From the NCBI GenBank assembly GCA_018240895.1, contig JAFEEX010000018.1, positions 35,072-99,071 of the forward strand: a stretch of 64,000 nt of DNA, written 5' to 3'. The number at the start of each line of letters is the position of its first letter. The stretch's first letter is position 1. Positions 27,107 through 35,812 of this stretch are shown piece after piece. A model generated the notes under the pieces. That model was not told the DNA's origin. It was given only the letters and a program-made list of their open reading frames with translations, and did no database searches. Made by a program: the position numbers and the translations under genes. The stretch is from Pseudomonadota bacterium (GTDB taxonomy: Bacteria > Pseudomonadota > Alphaproteobacteria > Sphingomonadales > Sphingomonadaceae).

Positions 27107-29818
27107 ATGACTGCCGACTGGACCGGCGCGCTTGAACGCGCACGCAGCTATGCCCCCTACCTTGCCCAGGGGCTTGATCGTTTGCCCGCGCTTGAAGGCT
27201 TGCTTGCGGCGGGCGACTGCACCGCGGCGGTGTCCTTGGCCAGGGCAGCGGGCGATGGGGCGGACAGCGTCGGATCAGCGCTGCGGCGCGAAAAGCTGGC
27301 TCTGGCCGTGGTCCTGGCAATCGGCGATCTGGCCGGGGAATTATCGCTGCTGACCGTTACGGGTGAACTTTCCGCCTTCGCCGACCGCGCGCTGGATGCG
27401 GCGATTGCCGATGCGATCCGCGCGCGGGTGCCCGATGCCGAGCCTGCGGGTTTCCTGGCGCTGGCGCTGGGCAAGCATGGCGCGATGGAGCTGAACTACA
27501 GCTCTGACATTGATCCGATCCTGCTTTACGATCCCGCGCTTTTGCCGCGCCGGTCGCGCGACGAGCCGGGCGAGGCAGCACAGCGCGTGGCGCGCACGCT
27601 GATGCAGACGATGAGCCACGTCGATGCCGAGGGGTATGTCTTCCGGGTCGATCTGCGGCTGCGCCCGGCCTCTGAGGTCAGCCCGCTGGCGATCCCGATC
27701 GAGGCGGCCCTGACGCATTACGAAAGTTCGGCCCTTGCGTGGGAGCGCGCCGCCTTCATCCGCGCCCGCGCCTGCGCCGGGGACGTGGCGGCGGGCGAGG
27801 CCTTCCTGGCCGCGATCCGCCCCTTCGTGTGGCGCAAGAGCCTGGACTTTGGCGCGATAACCGAGATCGGGCGGCTGACTCACCGCATCCGCGCCAGCCA
27901 GGCCGGCCCCACACGCCCCGGCCCCGGCTTTGACCTGAAGAAGGGGCGCGGCGGCATCCGCGAGGTGGAATTCTACGCCCAGACTCACCAGCTGATTCAC
28001 GGCGGACGCAACCCGGCGCTGCGCCTGCGCGGCACCCGCGCCAGTCTGGACGCATTGGCCGCCGCCGGAATCATCGCCGCCGATGACGCACAAGTGCTGG
28101 GCGCCAGCTATGACCGGCTGCGCCAGATCGAGCACCGCTTGCAGATGGTGGCGGACCAGCAGACTCACCGCCTGCCGCTGGATCCCGCCGCGCTTGACGC
28201 CGTCGCCCGGCTTGACGGGCTGGACAGCGGGGCAGACCTGCTGGCCGAACTCGATTTGGTGACCGAGGCCGTTGGGCGGCGCTATGACCGGCTGATTGCC
28301 GAACATGGCAGCGATCCGGGTACGGCTATCGTGGTAGCCGCGCCGCGGGGCGATGCCCTGACCGGGGAACTGGGCCGGCTGGGCTTTGCCGATCCGGCTG
28401 CGCTTGCCGCGCGCATTCAGGGCTGGCGGTCCGGCAAGCTACGGGCGCTGCGCAGCGAAGCCGCGCGCGCCGCGTTCGATGCCATTCAGGTGCCGCTGCT
28501 GACCGCGCTTGCCGCCGCTCCCGAGCCTGAGCGCGCGCTGCTGCGCTGGGAACAGCTTCTCACCAATCTGCCCAGCGCGGTCAACCTGTTCCGGCTGCTG
28601 GAGGCGCGGCCCGCGCTCCTTGAACTGCTTGGCCGGATATTGAGCGTGGCCCCGCCGCTGGCCGATGCGCTGGCCCGGCGCGCCGATCTGCTCGATCCGC
28701 TGATCGATGCCAGCGCCTTCGACTTGCCGCCTGACGTGCCGACACTGGCGCGGGCGCTGGTTCGCGGGGAAAGCGATGACGATTATGAGCGCCTGCTTGA
28801 CCGGGTGCGGCGCAAGGTGGGCGAACTGCGCTTTGCACTGGGCGTCCAGCTGATTGAAGGCGCGCGCGATCCGCTGGAGATTGGCCAGGCACTGGGCCGG
28901 GTCGCGGAAGCGGCGCTGATCGCGCTGGCCGATGCGGCGCGCGGCGAATTCGCCCGTGCCCACGGTCACATCCCCGGCAGCGCCCTGCTGATCATGGGCT
29001 ATGGCCGGCTGGGCGGCGGGGTGCTGACCCACGCTTCTGATCTTGATCTGGTGTTCCTGTTCAGCGGCGAGCATGGCGCGGAAAGTGATGGAGCCCGCCC
29101 GCTGGGCGCGACGCTGTATTACAACCGCCTGGCTCAGCGGGTCAGCGGTGCCTTGTCGGTGCCGACGGCGGAAGGTGCGCTTTACGAGGTTGATACCCGC
29201 TTGCGGCCATCCGGCGCGCAGGGGCCGCTGGCGGTCAGCCTTGACAGTTTCGCGCGCTATCAGCGCGAATCGGCCTGGACGTGGGAACACATGGCGCTCA
29301 CCCGCGCGCGGGTGCTCTATGGTCCGCAGGCTGATCGCCAGGATCTGGAAGCGATCGTTCATTCGGTGCTGACCATGGCGCGCGATCCGGAAAAATTGCG
29401 CGCGGACGTGCTGCACATGCGCGGCGAAATGGCCCGCCACAAACCGGCCAAGGGGCCGCTCGACGTCAAGCTGGCGCGGGGCGGGCTGGTCGACGTTGAA
29501 TTCATCACGCACTATCTGCAACTGCGCGAAAGCATCGGGCTTTCCCCGCAGATGAGCGAGGCGCTGGCCGAGCTGGCCGCGGCCGGGCTGGTCCCGGAAG
29601 CAGTCCGCCCCGCCCACGCCATGCTGGCCCGCTTCCTGATTGCGGCGCGGTTGCTGGCCCCCGATGGGCAAGAGCCGCTGCCGGCGGCCCGCGCGGTGCT
29701 TGCCAAGGCGTGCCAATGCGGCGATTGGAACGGTCTGACCGATGCGCTGGACCAGGCCCGCGCCGCCGTTGCGGCGTGCTGGGCGCAGACCTTTGGCGAA
29801 ACCCTGGAGCTGAACTGA
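27107..29818 (+). CDS. glnE: Bifunctional glutamine synthetase adenylyltransferase/deadenylase
   Basis: The 903-residue protein has the duplicated nucleotidyltransferase layout of GlnE. The first half contains LGKHGAMELNYSSDIDPIL and LRLRPASEVSPLAIP; the second contains GYGRLGGGVLTHASDLDLVF and TRLRPSGAQGPLAVS. It adds and removes AMP on glutamine synthetase in response to PII and glutamine. The ATG at 27107 is preferred to the TTG at 27074, though neither has a strong ribosome binding site. Its stop overlaps the peroxiredoxin start by one base (TGATG). Confidence 0.96.
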   Translation: MTADWTGALERARSYAPYLAQGLDRLPALEGLLAAGDCTAAVSLARAAGDGADSVGSALRREKLALAVVLAIGDLAGELSLLTVTGELSAFADRALDAAIADAIRARVPDAEPAGFLALALGKHGAMELNYSSDIDPILLYDPALLPRRSRDEPGEAAQRVARTLMQTMSHVDAEGYVFRVDLRLRPASEVSPLAIPIEAALTHYESSALAWERAAFIRARACAGDVAAGEAFLAAIRPFVWRKSLDFGAITEIGRLTHRIRASQAGPTRPGPGFDLKKGRGGIREVEFYAQTHQLIHGGRNPALRLRGTRASLDALAAAGIIAADDAQVLGASYDRLRQIEHRLQMVADQQTHRLPLDPAALDAVARLDGLDSGADLLAELDLVTEAVGRRYDRLIAEHGSDPGTAIVVAAPRGDALTGELGRLGFADPAALAARIQGWRSGKLRALRSEAARAAFDAIQVPLLTALAAAPEPERALLRWEQLLTNLPSAVNLFRLLEARPALLELLGRILSVAPPLADALARRADLLDPLIDASAFDLPPDVPTLARALVRGESDDDYERLLDRVRRKVGELRFALGVQLIEGARDPLEIGQALGRVAEAALIALADAARGEFARAHGHIPGSALLIMGYGRLGGGVLTHASDLDLVFLFSGEHGAESDGARPLGATLYYNRLAQRVSGALSVPTAEGALYEVDTRLRPSGAQGPLAVSLDSFARYQRESAWTWEHMALTRARVLYGPQADRQDLEAIVHSVLTMARDPEKLRADVLHMRGEMARHKPAKGPLDVKLARGGLVDVEFITHYLQLRESIGLSPQMSEALAELAAAGLVPEAVRPAHAMLARFLIAARLLAPDGQEPLPAARAVLAKACQCGDWNGLTDALDQARAAVAACWAQTFGETLELN

Positions 29819-30291
29819 TGAACGCATTTCCTGCCGTGGGCGATCCCTTTCCCGATCTGCCGCTGACCACGCCCGATGGCGGCACCATCAAGCCGTCCGA
29901 CTTTGCCGGCAAAAAGCTGGTGGTGTTCTTCTATCCCAAGGACGACACCCCCGGCTGCACGACCGAGAATCTGGATTTTACCGCGCTGGCGGGCGATTTT
30001 GCCAAGGCCGGGGCAGCCTTGCTGGGGGTGAGCAAGGATCCGCCGGCGAAGCACCAGAAATTCATCGCCAGGCATGATCTGAAGGCTCCGCTGGCCAGCG
30101 ACGCGGCTGAGGGTGGCCTGTCTGACGCGCTGGGGATCTGGACCGAGAAGCAGAATTACGGCCGCACCTATCTGGGCATGGTCCGCTCCACCTATCTGGT
30201 CGATCGCGATGGCAAGATCGCCCGGATCTGGAACAAGGTGAAGGTCAAGGGCCACGCCGCCGAGGTGCTGGAGGCAGTGAAGGCCCTGTGA
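29818..30291 (+). CDS. bcp: Bcp/PrxQ-type peroxiredoxin, apparently 1-Cys
   Basis: A 157-residue thioredoxin-fold peroxidase with the active-site stretch YPKDDTPGCTTENLDF and peroxidatic cysteine at 47. The resolving cysteine five residues later, present in E. coli Bcp, is replaced (TENLD), and there is no other cysteine in the protein, so it should work as a 1-Cys enzyme with an external thiol. It is coupled to glnE in front and to the DUF455 gene behind (GTGA overlap). It reduces organic and hydrogen peroxides in the cytoplasm. Confidence 0.92.
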   Translation: MNAFPAVGDPFPDLPLTTPDGGTIKPSDFAGKKLVVFFYPKDDTPGCTTENLDFTALAGDFAKAGAALLGVSKDPPAKHQKFIARHDLKAPLASDAAEGGLSDALGIWTEKQNYGRTYLGMVRSTYLVDRDGKIARIWNKVKVKGHAAEVLEAVKAL

Positions 30292-31076
30292 CCTCTGTGG
30301 CAGCGGCCATCCGCGCCGCGCTTCTTGAAAATGATCCGCGCGCCAAGGCTTTTGCAGCGCGCGCTGTGGCCCGCGATTTTGCGGCTGGCCGGCTGCCTTT
30401 CGTTTTTGATGTGACCATGCCTGACGAGCCGGGCCGCCCCGCCCTGCCCGAACTGCTGGCCCCAAACCGGATGCCCCGGCGGGGCAAGGGCGGGTCCGAA
30501 CGCGGGCGAATCGCGCTGTGGCACGCGCTGGCACATATCGAATTCGTCGCGATTGATCTCGCGCTCGACATGGCGGGGCGATTCGGCGCGGAACGCGGGC
30601 CCGGCTTTGTCCGCGACTTTCTGGGCGTGGCCGCTGACGAGGCGATGCATTTTGAACTGATCGCCCGGCGGCTGCGGGCACTGGGCAGCGGGTATGGCGC
30701 GCTGCCGGCGCACAGCGGACTGTGGGACGCGGCCCGCGAAACCGCGCATGACTGCGCTGCACGGCTGGCCGTGGTGCCAATGGTGCTTGAAGCGCGCGGA
30801 CTGGATGTTACCCCGCACACCCTGGCGCGGGTCCGCGCCGGCGGCGATGAAACCGGCGCGCGCATTCTGGAACGAATCCTTGACGATGAAATCCGTCACG
30901 TCCGTGTCGGCGCAATGCATTTCGCCGCAGTCTGCGCTGATCGCGGCGAATCCCCTGAAACCCTATGGAAAACCTTGGTTACGCGCCACTTTCGCGGGTC
31001 CGTTAAGCCACCGTTCAACGACTCGGCGCGCCTCTCTGCCGGTTTGTCGCGCGAATGGTACGCCGGGGTTGCCTAG
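30288..31076 (+). CDS. DUF455 family ferritin-like protein
   Basis: A 262-residue protein starting with a GTG that overlaps the peroxiredoxin stop. Helical segments carry the acidic/histidine pattern of a ferritin-like di-metal site: ALAHIEFVAIDLALDM, DEAMHFELIARRL and DDEIRHVRVGAMHF. DUF455 proteins (MiaE-related ferritin-like superfamily) are widespread in alphaproteobacteria and have no assigned reaction. The coupling with a peroxiredoxin gene is compatible with an oxygen-linked role (inference). Confidence 0.85.
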   Translation: MTSVAAAIRAALLENDPRAKAFAARAVARDFAAGRLPFVFDVTMPDEPGRPALPELLAPNRMPRRGKGGSERGRIALWHALAHIEFVAIDLALDMAGRFGAERGPGFVRDFLGVAADEAMHFELIARRLRALGSGYGALPAHSGLWDAARETAHDCAARLAVVPMVLEARGLDVTPHTLARVRAGGDETGARILERILDDEIRHVRVGAMHFAAVCADRGESPETLWKTLVTRHFRGSVKPPFNDSARLSAGLSREWYAGVA

Positions 31077-31086
31077 TTAAGGATTA

Positions 31087-31126
31087 GGGGTCAGACCCCG
31101 GTGGCAAGAGACGGCGGGGGGTCCGA
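31087..31126. repeat. GGGGTCAGACCCC palindrome with a partial second copy
   Basis: A 13-bp palindrome GGGGTCAGACCCC at 31087-31099 is followed by a similar GGGGTCCGACC starting near 31117. Short elements of this form occur next to genes or mobile elements in many proteobacteria. Here they lie between the DUF455 gene and the M23 peptidase gene, with no transposase. Function unknown. Confidence 0.4.
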
Positions 31127-31217
31127 CCATCTCAAAAATACAATCGGCTGATGCGCTTTGCGGCGGATCGGCGCGGGAGGCCTCGCGGCCTTTCGGGCGC
31201 AGAACAAGGTAGATTTA

Positions 31218-31961
31218 GTGGTCGCGTTCACGATTATTGCCAAGGCTCGCACATTTGTTGGCGCTTCCGCTGCGGTTGCCAGCCTTGTTTTCACTACGCC
31301 TGCCATGGCCAACAGCAGCGCCGCTGCTGCCGATGTGACCGCTCCGCTGCGCGCGGCCCAGGCCACCAAGAATACTGGCGGCGATGAAGAATTCCGCCGG
31401 CTGTTCTCCAATTGGAAATCGCTCGACAAGGCCGGCATCGTTACCGCCAGCACCGGCACCACTGCGGCGACTGCCATTGGCGGGTTCCGCCCGCACGGCG
31501 TTTCGATCCCGTCACGGATGCCGGTAAACGGCGCGGCGCTGACCAGCGGTTACGGCATGCGCTGGCACCCGGTTCTGGGTGGCCGCCGCAATCACAAGGG
31601 CGTTGACCTGGCCGAGCCGGTTGGCACCCCGGTCTATGCAACGGCTGACGGCGTGGTCAGCCGCGCTGACTGGTTTTCCAGCTATGGCCTGTTCATCAGC
31701 CTGGAACATGGCGCGGAAATCCAGACCCGCTATGGCCACCTTTCGCGCCTTAACGTCGCGGCCGGCCAGGCCGTGCACAAGGGCGACCTGATCGGTTATG
31801 TCGGATCGACCGGGCGTTCTACCGGCCCGCACCTGCATTATGAAGTCCGGATTGCCGGCAACGCCGTCAATCCCATCCCCTACCTGCAGGGTCAGGGCCA
31901 GCCCCAGGCGCAGCTTGCTGCGGTGAGCGGCGGCGCGACCGGCGGCGGCGAGGAAGAATAA
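31218..31961 (+). CDS. M23-family murein endopeptidase-like protein, exported
   Basis: From a GTG at 31218 the protein has 247 residues: a signal peptide (SAAVASLVFTTPAMA), a linker and an M23 LytM domain. The zinc motifs are NHKGVDLAEP (H-x3-D) and HLHYE, and RYGHLSRL provides the second conserved histidine. The GTG is chosen over a TTG at 31158 because the signal peptide follows directly and AAGG lies ahead. It probably cuts peptidoglycan peptides, or regulates amidases, in the periplasm. A strong hairpin terminator follows. Confidence 0.88.
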   Translation: MVAFTIIAKARTFVGASAAVASLVFTTPAMANSSAAAADVTAPLRAAQATKNTGGDEEFRRLFSNWKSLDKAGIVTASTGTTAATAIGGFRPHGVSIPSRMPVNGAALTSGYGMRWHPVLGGRRNHKGVDLAEPVGTPVYATADGVVSRADWFSSYGLFISLEHGAEIQTRYGHLSRLNVAAGQAVHKGDLIGYVGSTGRSTGPHLHYEVRIAGNAVNPIPYLQGQGQPQAQLAAVSGGATGGGEEE

Positions 31962-32028
31962 GCCAAAAACCACGGCACCGGACAATAGCCGGGCCGATAT
32001 TCAGCTTTGGAGAGGAAGCTGAAAGGAA

Positions 32029-32055
32029 GGGCGGCGCGCAAGCGCCGCCCTTTCC
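32029..32055 (+). terminator. Hairpin terminator after the M23 gene
   Basis: GGGCGGCGC at 32029-32037 pairs perfectly with GCGCCGCCC at 32042-32050 over a GCAA loop, followed by TTT. It is 68 bases after the M23 stop and closes that transcription unit. Confidence 0.8.
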
Positions 32056-32191
32056 ATATGCGCGCGTGTTTCGTCGGGATTTTGCCCTGCCCGATGGTCG
32101 GCGCAAAATTCCCTTTGCCGTGATTTAATCGTTCGGTTAAACCGCTTTCAAGGGCAGTGGCGGAAAGCCGCGCCGGGAAAGCGAGAGGCCC

Positions 32192-33739
32192 ATGCATCCT
32201 TCGATTCATGCCAGAACCAATCCAGACAAGCCCGCCGTGATAATGGGCGCAAGCGGCGAAACGATTACCTTTGGCGAGCTGGACCGGCGCTCAAACCGGG
32301 TGGCCCAGCTTATCCGCGCGCGCGGGATCGGCACGGGCGACACTGTGGCGATCTGCATGGAAAACCACCCCTGGTATCACGGCCTGGCCTGGGGCGCGCA
32401 GCGCGCCGGGGTTCACTATGTCTGCATTTCCAGCCGCCTGACCGCACCGGAAATCGCCTACATCCTGCAGGACAGCGGCGCGCGCCTGCTGTTCGGGTCC
32501 GGCTATCTTGCACCGGTGCTGGATGAGGTTGCCCGGCAACTGCCCGATCTGCCGCAATTACGCTTTGGCGCGGACGGCGATGCCGAGGCGGCGCTGGCCG
32601 CGCAGCCGGACACGCCGATTGCGGACGAGCGTGCCGGGGTTGATATGCTCTATTCCTCCGGCACCACCGGCCGGCCCAAGGGCGTCAAGATTCCGCTGCC
32701 GGAAGATCCCGACATCGCCCAGGCCAATGCACTGGTCGGCCTGGCCAACATGGCGTTCGGGATCACCGCCGATTCCATCTATCTTTCGCCCGCGCCGCTT
32801 TATCACGCCGCGCCGCTGCGCTGGTCAATGACGGTGCAGAAGCTGGGCGGAACCGTGGTGGTGATGGAAAAGTTCGATCCCGAAGCCGCGCTGACGCTGA
32901 TCGAGAAATACCGGGTCACCGACAGCCAATGGGTGCCCACTCATTTCGTGCGGATGCTCAAGCTGCCGGATGAGGCGCGCACGCGCTTCGACACCTCCAC
33001 GCTCAAATGCGCGATCCACGCTGCCGCCCCCTGCCCGGTGCCGGTCAAGCGGGCGATGATCGACTGGTGGGGACCGGTCCTCTATGAATATTACGCCGGG
33101 ACAGAGGGCAATGGTTTCACCTTCATCACCAGTCAGGAATGGCTGGAGCGCCCCGGTTCGGTCGGCCGCGCGCTGACCGGGGTGGTCAGGGTCTGCAACG
33201 AAAGCGGGGACGAGGTTCCGCGCGGGACAGAGGGCCAGATCTTCTTCGAACCGGCGGCTGACGCCGTGCCGTTTGAATATCACAACGATCCGGTCAAAAC
33301 CGCGGAAAGCCGCAACAAGCATGGCTGGACCAGCCTGGGCGATGTCGGTTACGAGGATGAGGAAGGCTATGTCTTCCTGACTGACCGCAAGAGCTTCATG
33401 ATCATTTCCGGCGGGGTCAACATCTATCCGCAGGAGATTGAGAACCTGCTGGTGTTGCATCCCAAGGTTATCGACGCGGCGGTGATCGGCGCGCCTGATC
33501 CCGACATGGGGGAAAAGGTGGTTGCGGTTATCCAGCCCGCCGACATGGCAGAGGCTGGCCCCGCGCTTGCCGAGGAACTGACCGCCTGGCTCGCCCCGCA
33601 GCTGAGCAAGGTAAAGATGCCGCGCCAGATCGATTTTCGTGAGCAGCTTCCCCGTGAACAGACCGGCAAGCTTTATAAGCGGCTGCTTCGTGATGAATAC
33701 AAGGCGGCCTATGACAAGGCCGAGGCCGAAGGAGTATGA
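32192..33739 (+). CDS. Acyl-CoA synthetase (AMP-forming)
   Basis: A 515-residue ANL-superfamily enzyme. The P-loop-like motif is YSSGTTGRPKGVK, followed by YEYYAGTEGNG (A5), and HGWTSLGDVGYEDEEGYVFL with TDRKSFMIISGGVNIYPQEIE (A7-A8). The C-terminal lysine motif is present as REQTGKLYKRLLRDEY. It activates a carboxylic acid to its CoA thioester. AGCGAGAGG precedes the ATG. The stop overlaps the P450 start (ATGA), so the two act together, possibly in breakdown of a fatty, terpenoid or steroid side chain; the acid is unknown. Confidence 0.93.
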   Translation: MHPSIHARTNPDKPAVIMGASGETITFGELDRRSNRVAQLIRARGIGTGDTVAICMENHPWYHGLAWGAQRAGVHYVCISSRLTAPEIAYILQDSGARLLFGSGYLAPVLDEVARQLPDLPQLRFGADGDAEAALAAQPDTPIADERAGVDMLYSSGTTGRPKGVKIPLPEDPDIAQANALVGLANMAFGITADSIYLSPAPLYHAAPLRWSMTVQKLGGTVVVMEKFDPEAALTLIEKYRVTDSQWVPTHFVRMLKLPDEARTRFDTSTLKCAIHAAAPCPVPVKRAMIDWWGPVLYEYYAGTEGNGFTFITSQEWLERPGSVGRALTGVVRVCNESGDEVPRGTEGQIFFEPAADAVPFEYHNDPVKTAESRNKHGWTSLGDVGYEDEEGYVFLTDRKSFMIISGGVNIYPQEIENLLVLHPKVIDAAVIGAPDPDMGEKVVAVIQPADMAEAGPALAEELTAWLAPQLSKVKMPRQIDFREQLPREQTGKLYKRLLRDEYKAAYDKAEAEGV

Positions 33740-35067
33740 ATGCGATGAACGCCCCCGTCGCCCCGCCCGCCGTCGCCGAAGCGGTTATCGATCCCAGAAG
33801 CTACGCCGAATGGACCCCCGCGCTTGACCTGTTCGACCGGCTGCGCGCTGAAGGGCCGGTTACCCGGATCGAAAGCCCCACCGGTGAGCATGAACCGTTC
33901 TGGCTGGTCACCAGCTATGACGAGGTGATGCGGATCAGCAAGGACAACGCCACCTTTCTGAATGCCCCGCGCGCCACGGTCTTTACCAACAAGCAGGGCG
34001 AAGCCTTTGCCCGTCAGGTCACCAAGAGCCAGGGTGAGGAAAGCCCCAATCTGGTCAGTTCGCTGGTGGTGCTTGACGCGCCCAAGCACCCCAAGCTGCG
34101 GCGGCTGACCCAGGAATGGTTCATGCCCAAGAACCTGCGATCGATCGAGGAATCGATTCGCGAACTGGCCGCCAGGACGGTCGATCGGCTGGTTGCCGCC
34201 GCGACCGGGCCGGATGGCCAGCCGGCGGTGGTTGATTTCGTCCCGCTGGTTGCAGCGCCCTATCCCCTGCACGTCGTGATGCAGATTCTGGGCGTTCCAG
34301 AAGAGGACGAGCCACGGATGCTGTTCCTGACCCAGCAGATGTTCGGCGGGCAGGACGAAGAGCTGAACAAATCGGGTCTGGCCGCCATGACCCCCGATCA
34401 GATCCTGCAGATCGTTACCGGTGCGGTGGCGGATTTCGAAGCCTATTTTGAAGGAATGGCCGCGCAGCGCCGCGCCAACCCGACCGGCGATGTAGCGACG
34501 ATCCTGGCCAATGCGACGGTTGATGGCGAGCCGATCAGCGCGCGTGACCGGGCCGGCTATTACATCATCGTTGCCGCCGCCGGGCATGATACCACCAGCG
34601 CATCGACCGCAGGCGCGATGCTGGCGCTGGCCCGCGACCCGGAACAGTTCGCCCGCGCCAAGGCTGACCGCAGCCTGATCCCCGGCATCGTGGAGGAGGC
34701 GATCCGCTGGACCACGCCGGTCCAGCACTTCATGCGCACCGCCGCCTGCGATGTGGAGGTGGGCGGGGTCCAGATCAAAGCGGGCGATTGGCTGATGATC
34801 AACTATGTCGCGGCCAACCATGACCCGGCCCAGTTTCCCGATCCGCGCCGTTTTGATGCCAGTCGCCCGGCCAACCGCCACGCCGCTTTCGGCGCCGGGG
34901 CGCATCAGTGCCTGGGCCTGCATCTGGCCCGTCTGGAAATGCGGCTGTTGTTTGAGGCGCTGCTTGACCGGATCGACAGCATCGAACTGGCCGGTGAACC
35001 ACGGCGCGCCAAGAGCACCTTTGTTGGCGGGCTGAAGACCCTGCCGCTGCGCATTACCGCACACTGA
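33736..35067 (+). CDS. Cytochrome P450
   Basis: A 443-residue soluble bacterial P450. The I-helix oxygen-activation motif is AAGHDTTSAS, the K-helix ExxR is EEAIR, and the haem-binding loop FGAGAHQCLG has the axial cysteine at 392. GAAGGAG precedes the ATG, which overlaps the stop of the acyl-CoA synthetase gene. No ferredoxin or ferredoxin reductase is next to it. The coupling suggests hydroxylation of the same lipid-like substrate that the synthetase activates (inference). Confidence 0.95.
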   Translation: MNAMNAPVAPPAVAEAVIDPRSYAEWTPALDLFDRLRAEGPVTRIESPTGEHEPFWLVTSYDEVMRISKDNATFLNAPRATVFTNKQGEAFARQVTKSQGEESPNLVSSLVVLDAPKHPKLRRLTQEWFMPKNLRSIEESIRELAARTVDRLVAAATGPDGQPAVVDFVPLVAAPYPLHVVMQILGVPEEDEPRMLFLTQQMFGGQDEELNKSGLAAMTPDQILQIVTGAVADFEAYFEGMAAQRRANPTGDVATILANATVDGEPISARDRAGYYIIVAAAGHDTTSASTAGAMLALARDPEQFARAKADRSLIPGIVEEAIRWTTPVQHFMRTAACDVEVGGVQIKAGDWLMINYVAANHDPAQFPDPRRFDASRPANRHAAFGAGAHQCLGLHLARLEMRLLFEALLDRIDSIELAGEPRRAKSTFVGGLKTLPLRITAH

Positions 35068-35077
35068 CTACAAAACA

Positions 35078-35112
35078 GAGGCGGTCCGAACAGGGGGTTG
35101 TCGGACCGCCTC
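35078..35112 (+). terminator. Hairpin terminator after the P450 gene
   Basis: GAGGCGGTCCGA at 35078-35089 pairs without mismatch with TCGGACCGCCTC at 35101-35112 over an 11-base loop. It lies between the P450 gene and the convergent basic-protein gene and could serve both strands, although a T-run is lacking. Confidence 0.72.
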
Positions 35113-35180
35113 TCAATCAGGCTTGCATTCGCTTGCCGCCCCGATGCGCTAAGGCAGCGTGCCGGGGCGGCAACCTTTCG

Positions 35181-35555
35181 TCAGCGCTTGCAGGCCTGCT
35201 TGTTCTGGTTACCGGCAAGGCTGCAGTTATAGGTCACGACCTTTCCGTTGCTGAGCCGGGTCTGGACCATGCGGCCAGTGGCGGCGGGACGTGCGGCCGG
35301 GCGCGCAGCGACGCGGGTCGGCGCCGGGCGGGCCGGGGCAGCCTGAACCGGAGCAGCGGCAGGCCTGGCTGCGGGAGCTTTGGCGACGGTGGTTTTGGTG
35401 ACGGTCTTGGCGGCAGCCGGCTTTGCCTTGGCGGCGGTCTTTGCGGCGGTCGTCTTGGCAGCAGCCGGAGCATTGGCGGCAATGGCCGGAGCAGCGAAGC
35501 CAAGCGAGGCCGCCGCGACGAAACCGACCAGACGGGTGAGCGAACGTGAATTCAT
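35181..35555 (-). CDS. Ala/Lys/Pro-rich exported protein, function unknown
   Basis: From the ATG at 35555 (AAAGGA ahead) the protein has 124 residues. It has a signal peptide (LVGFVAAASLGFAAPAIAA), a long low-complexity stretch of Ala, Lys, Thr and Pro (about residues 28-90), and a short C-terminal module with two cysteines (VVTYNCSLAGNQNKQACKR) that could form a disulfide. The repetitive lysine-alanine part resembles histone H1-like or cell-wall-binding tails. No specific function is recognisable. It is divergent from the response regulator gene. Confidence 0.7.
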   Translation of the reverse strand: MNSRSLTRLVGFVAAASLGFAAPAIAANAPAAAKTTAAKTAAKAKPAAAKTVTKTTVAKAPAARPAAAPVQAAPARPAPTRVAARPAARPAATGRMVQTRLSNGKVVTYNCSLAGNQNKQACKR

Positions 35556-35812
35556 GGCAGATCGTCCTTTTGCGTCATTGAAACTGAAAACCGGCGGATA
35601 GTGCCGGTTGTCAATGCGCCTTGCCCGCAAGCAAATGGGCAACGCATCGGCCTGCTGCAAATGGACGGGTCGGGGAAACCGGGCGGTGTCCGGCGGATTA
35701 CAACACCGTCATTTGCACCAGCCGGGGTGATGACCGATTTTTCATCTTGCCGTCAGTCCCGGGGTACGCATTGATGGTAGGACAGGCCGCGCGAAACCAG
35801 GGCACCCAATCC

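Noticed and set aside
28439-29827. 462-codon open frame on the minus strand
   Set aside because: It is the antisense shadow of glnE; high GC keeps the frame open, and it has no domain character.
33709-35064. 451-codon open frame on the minus strand
   Set aside because: It is fully antisense to the cytochrome P450 gene, whose motifs are complete.
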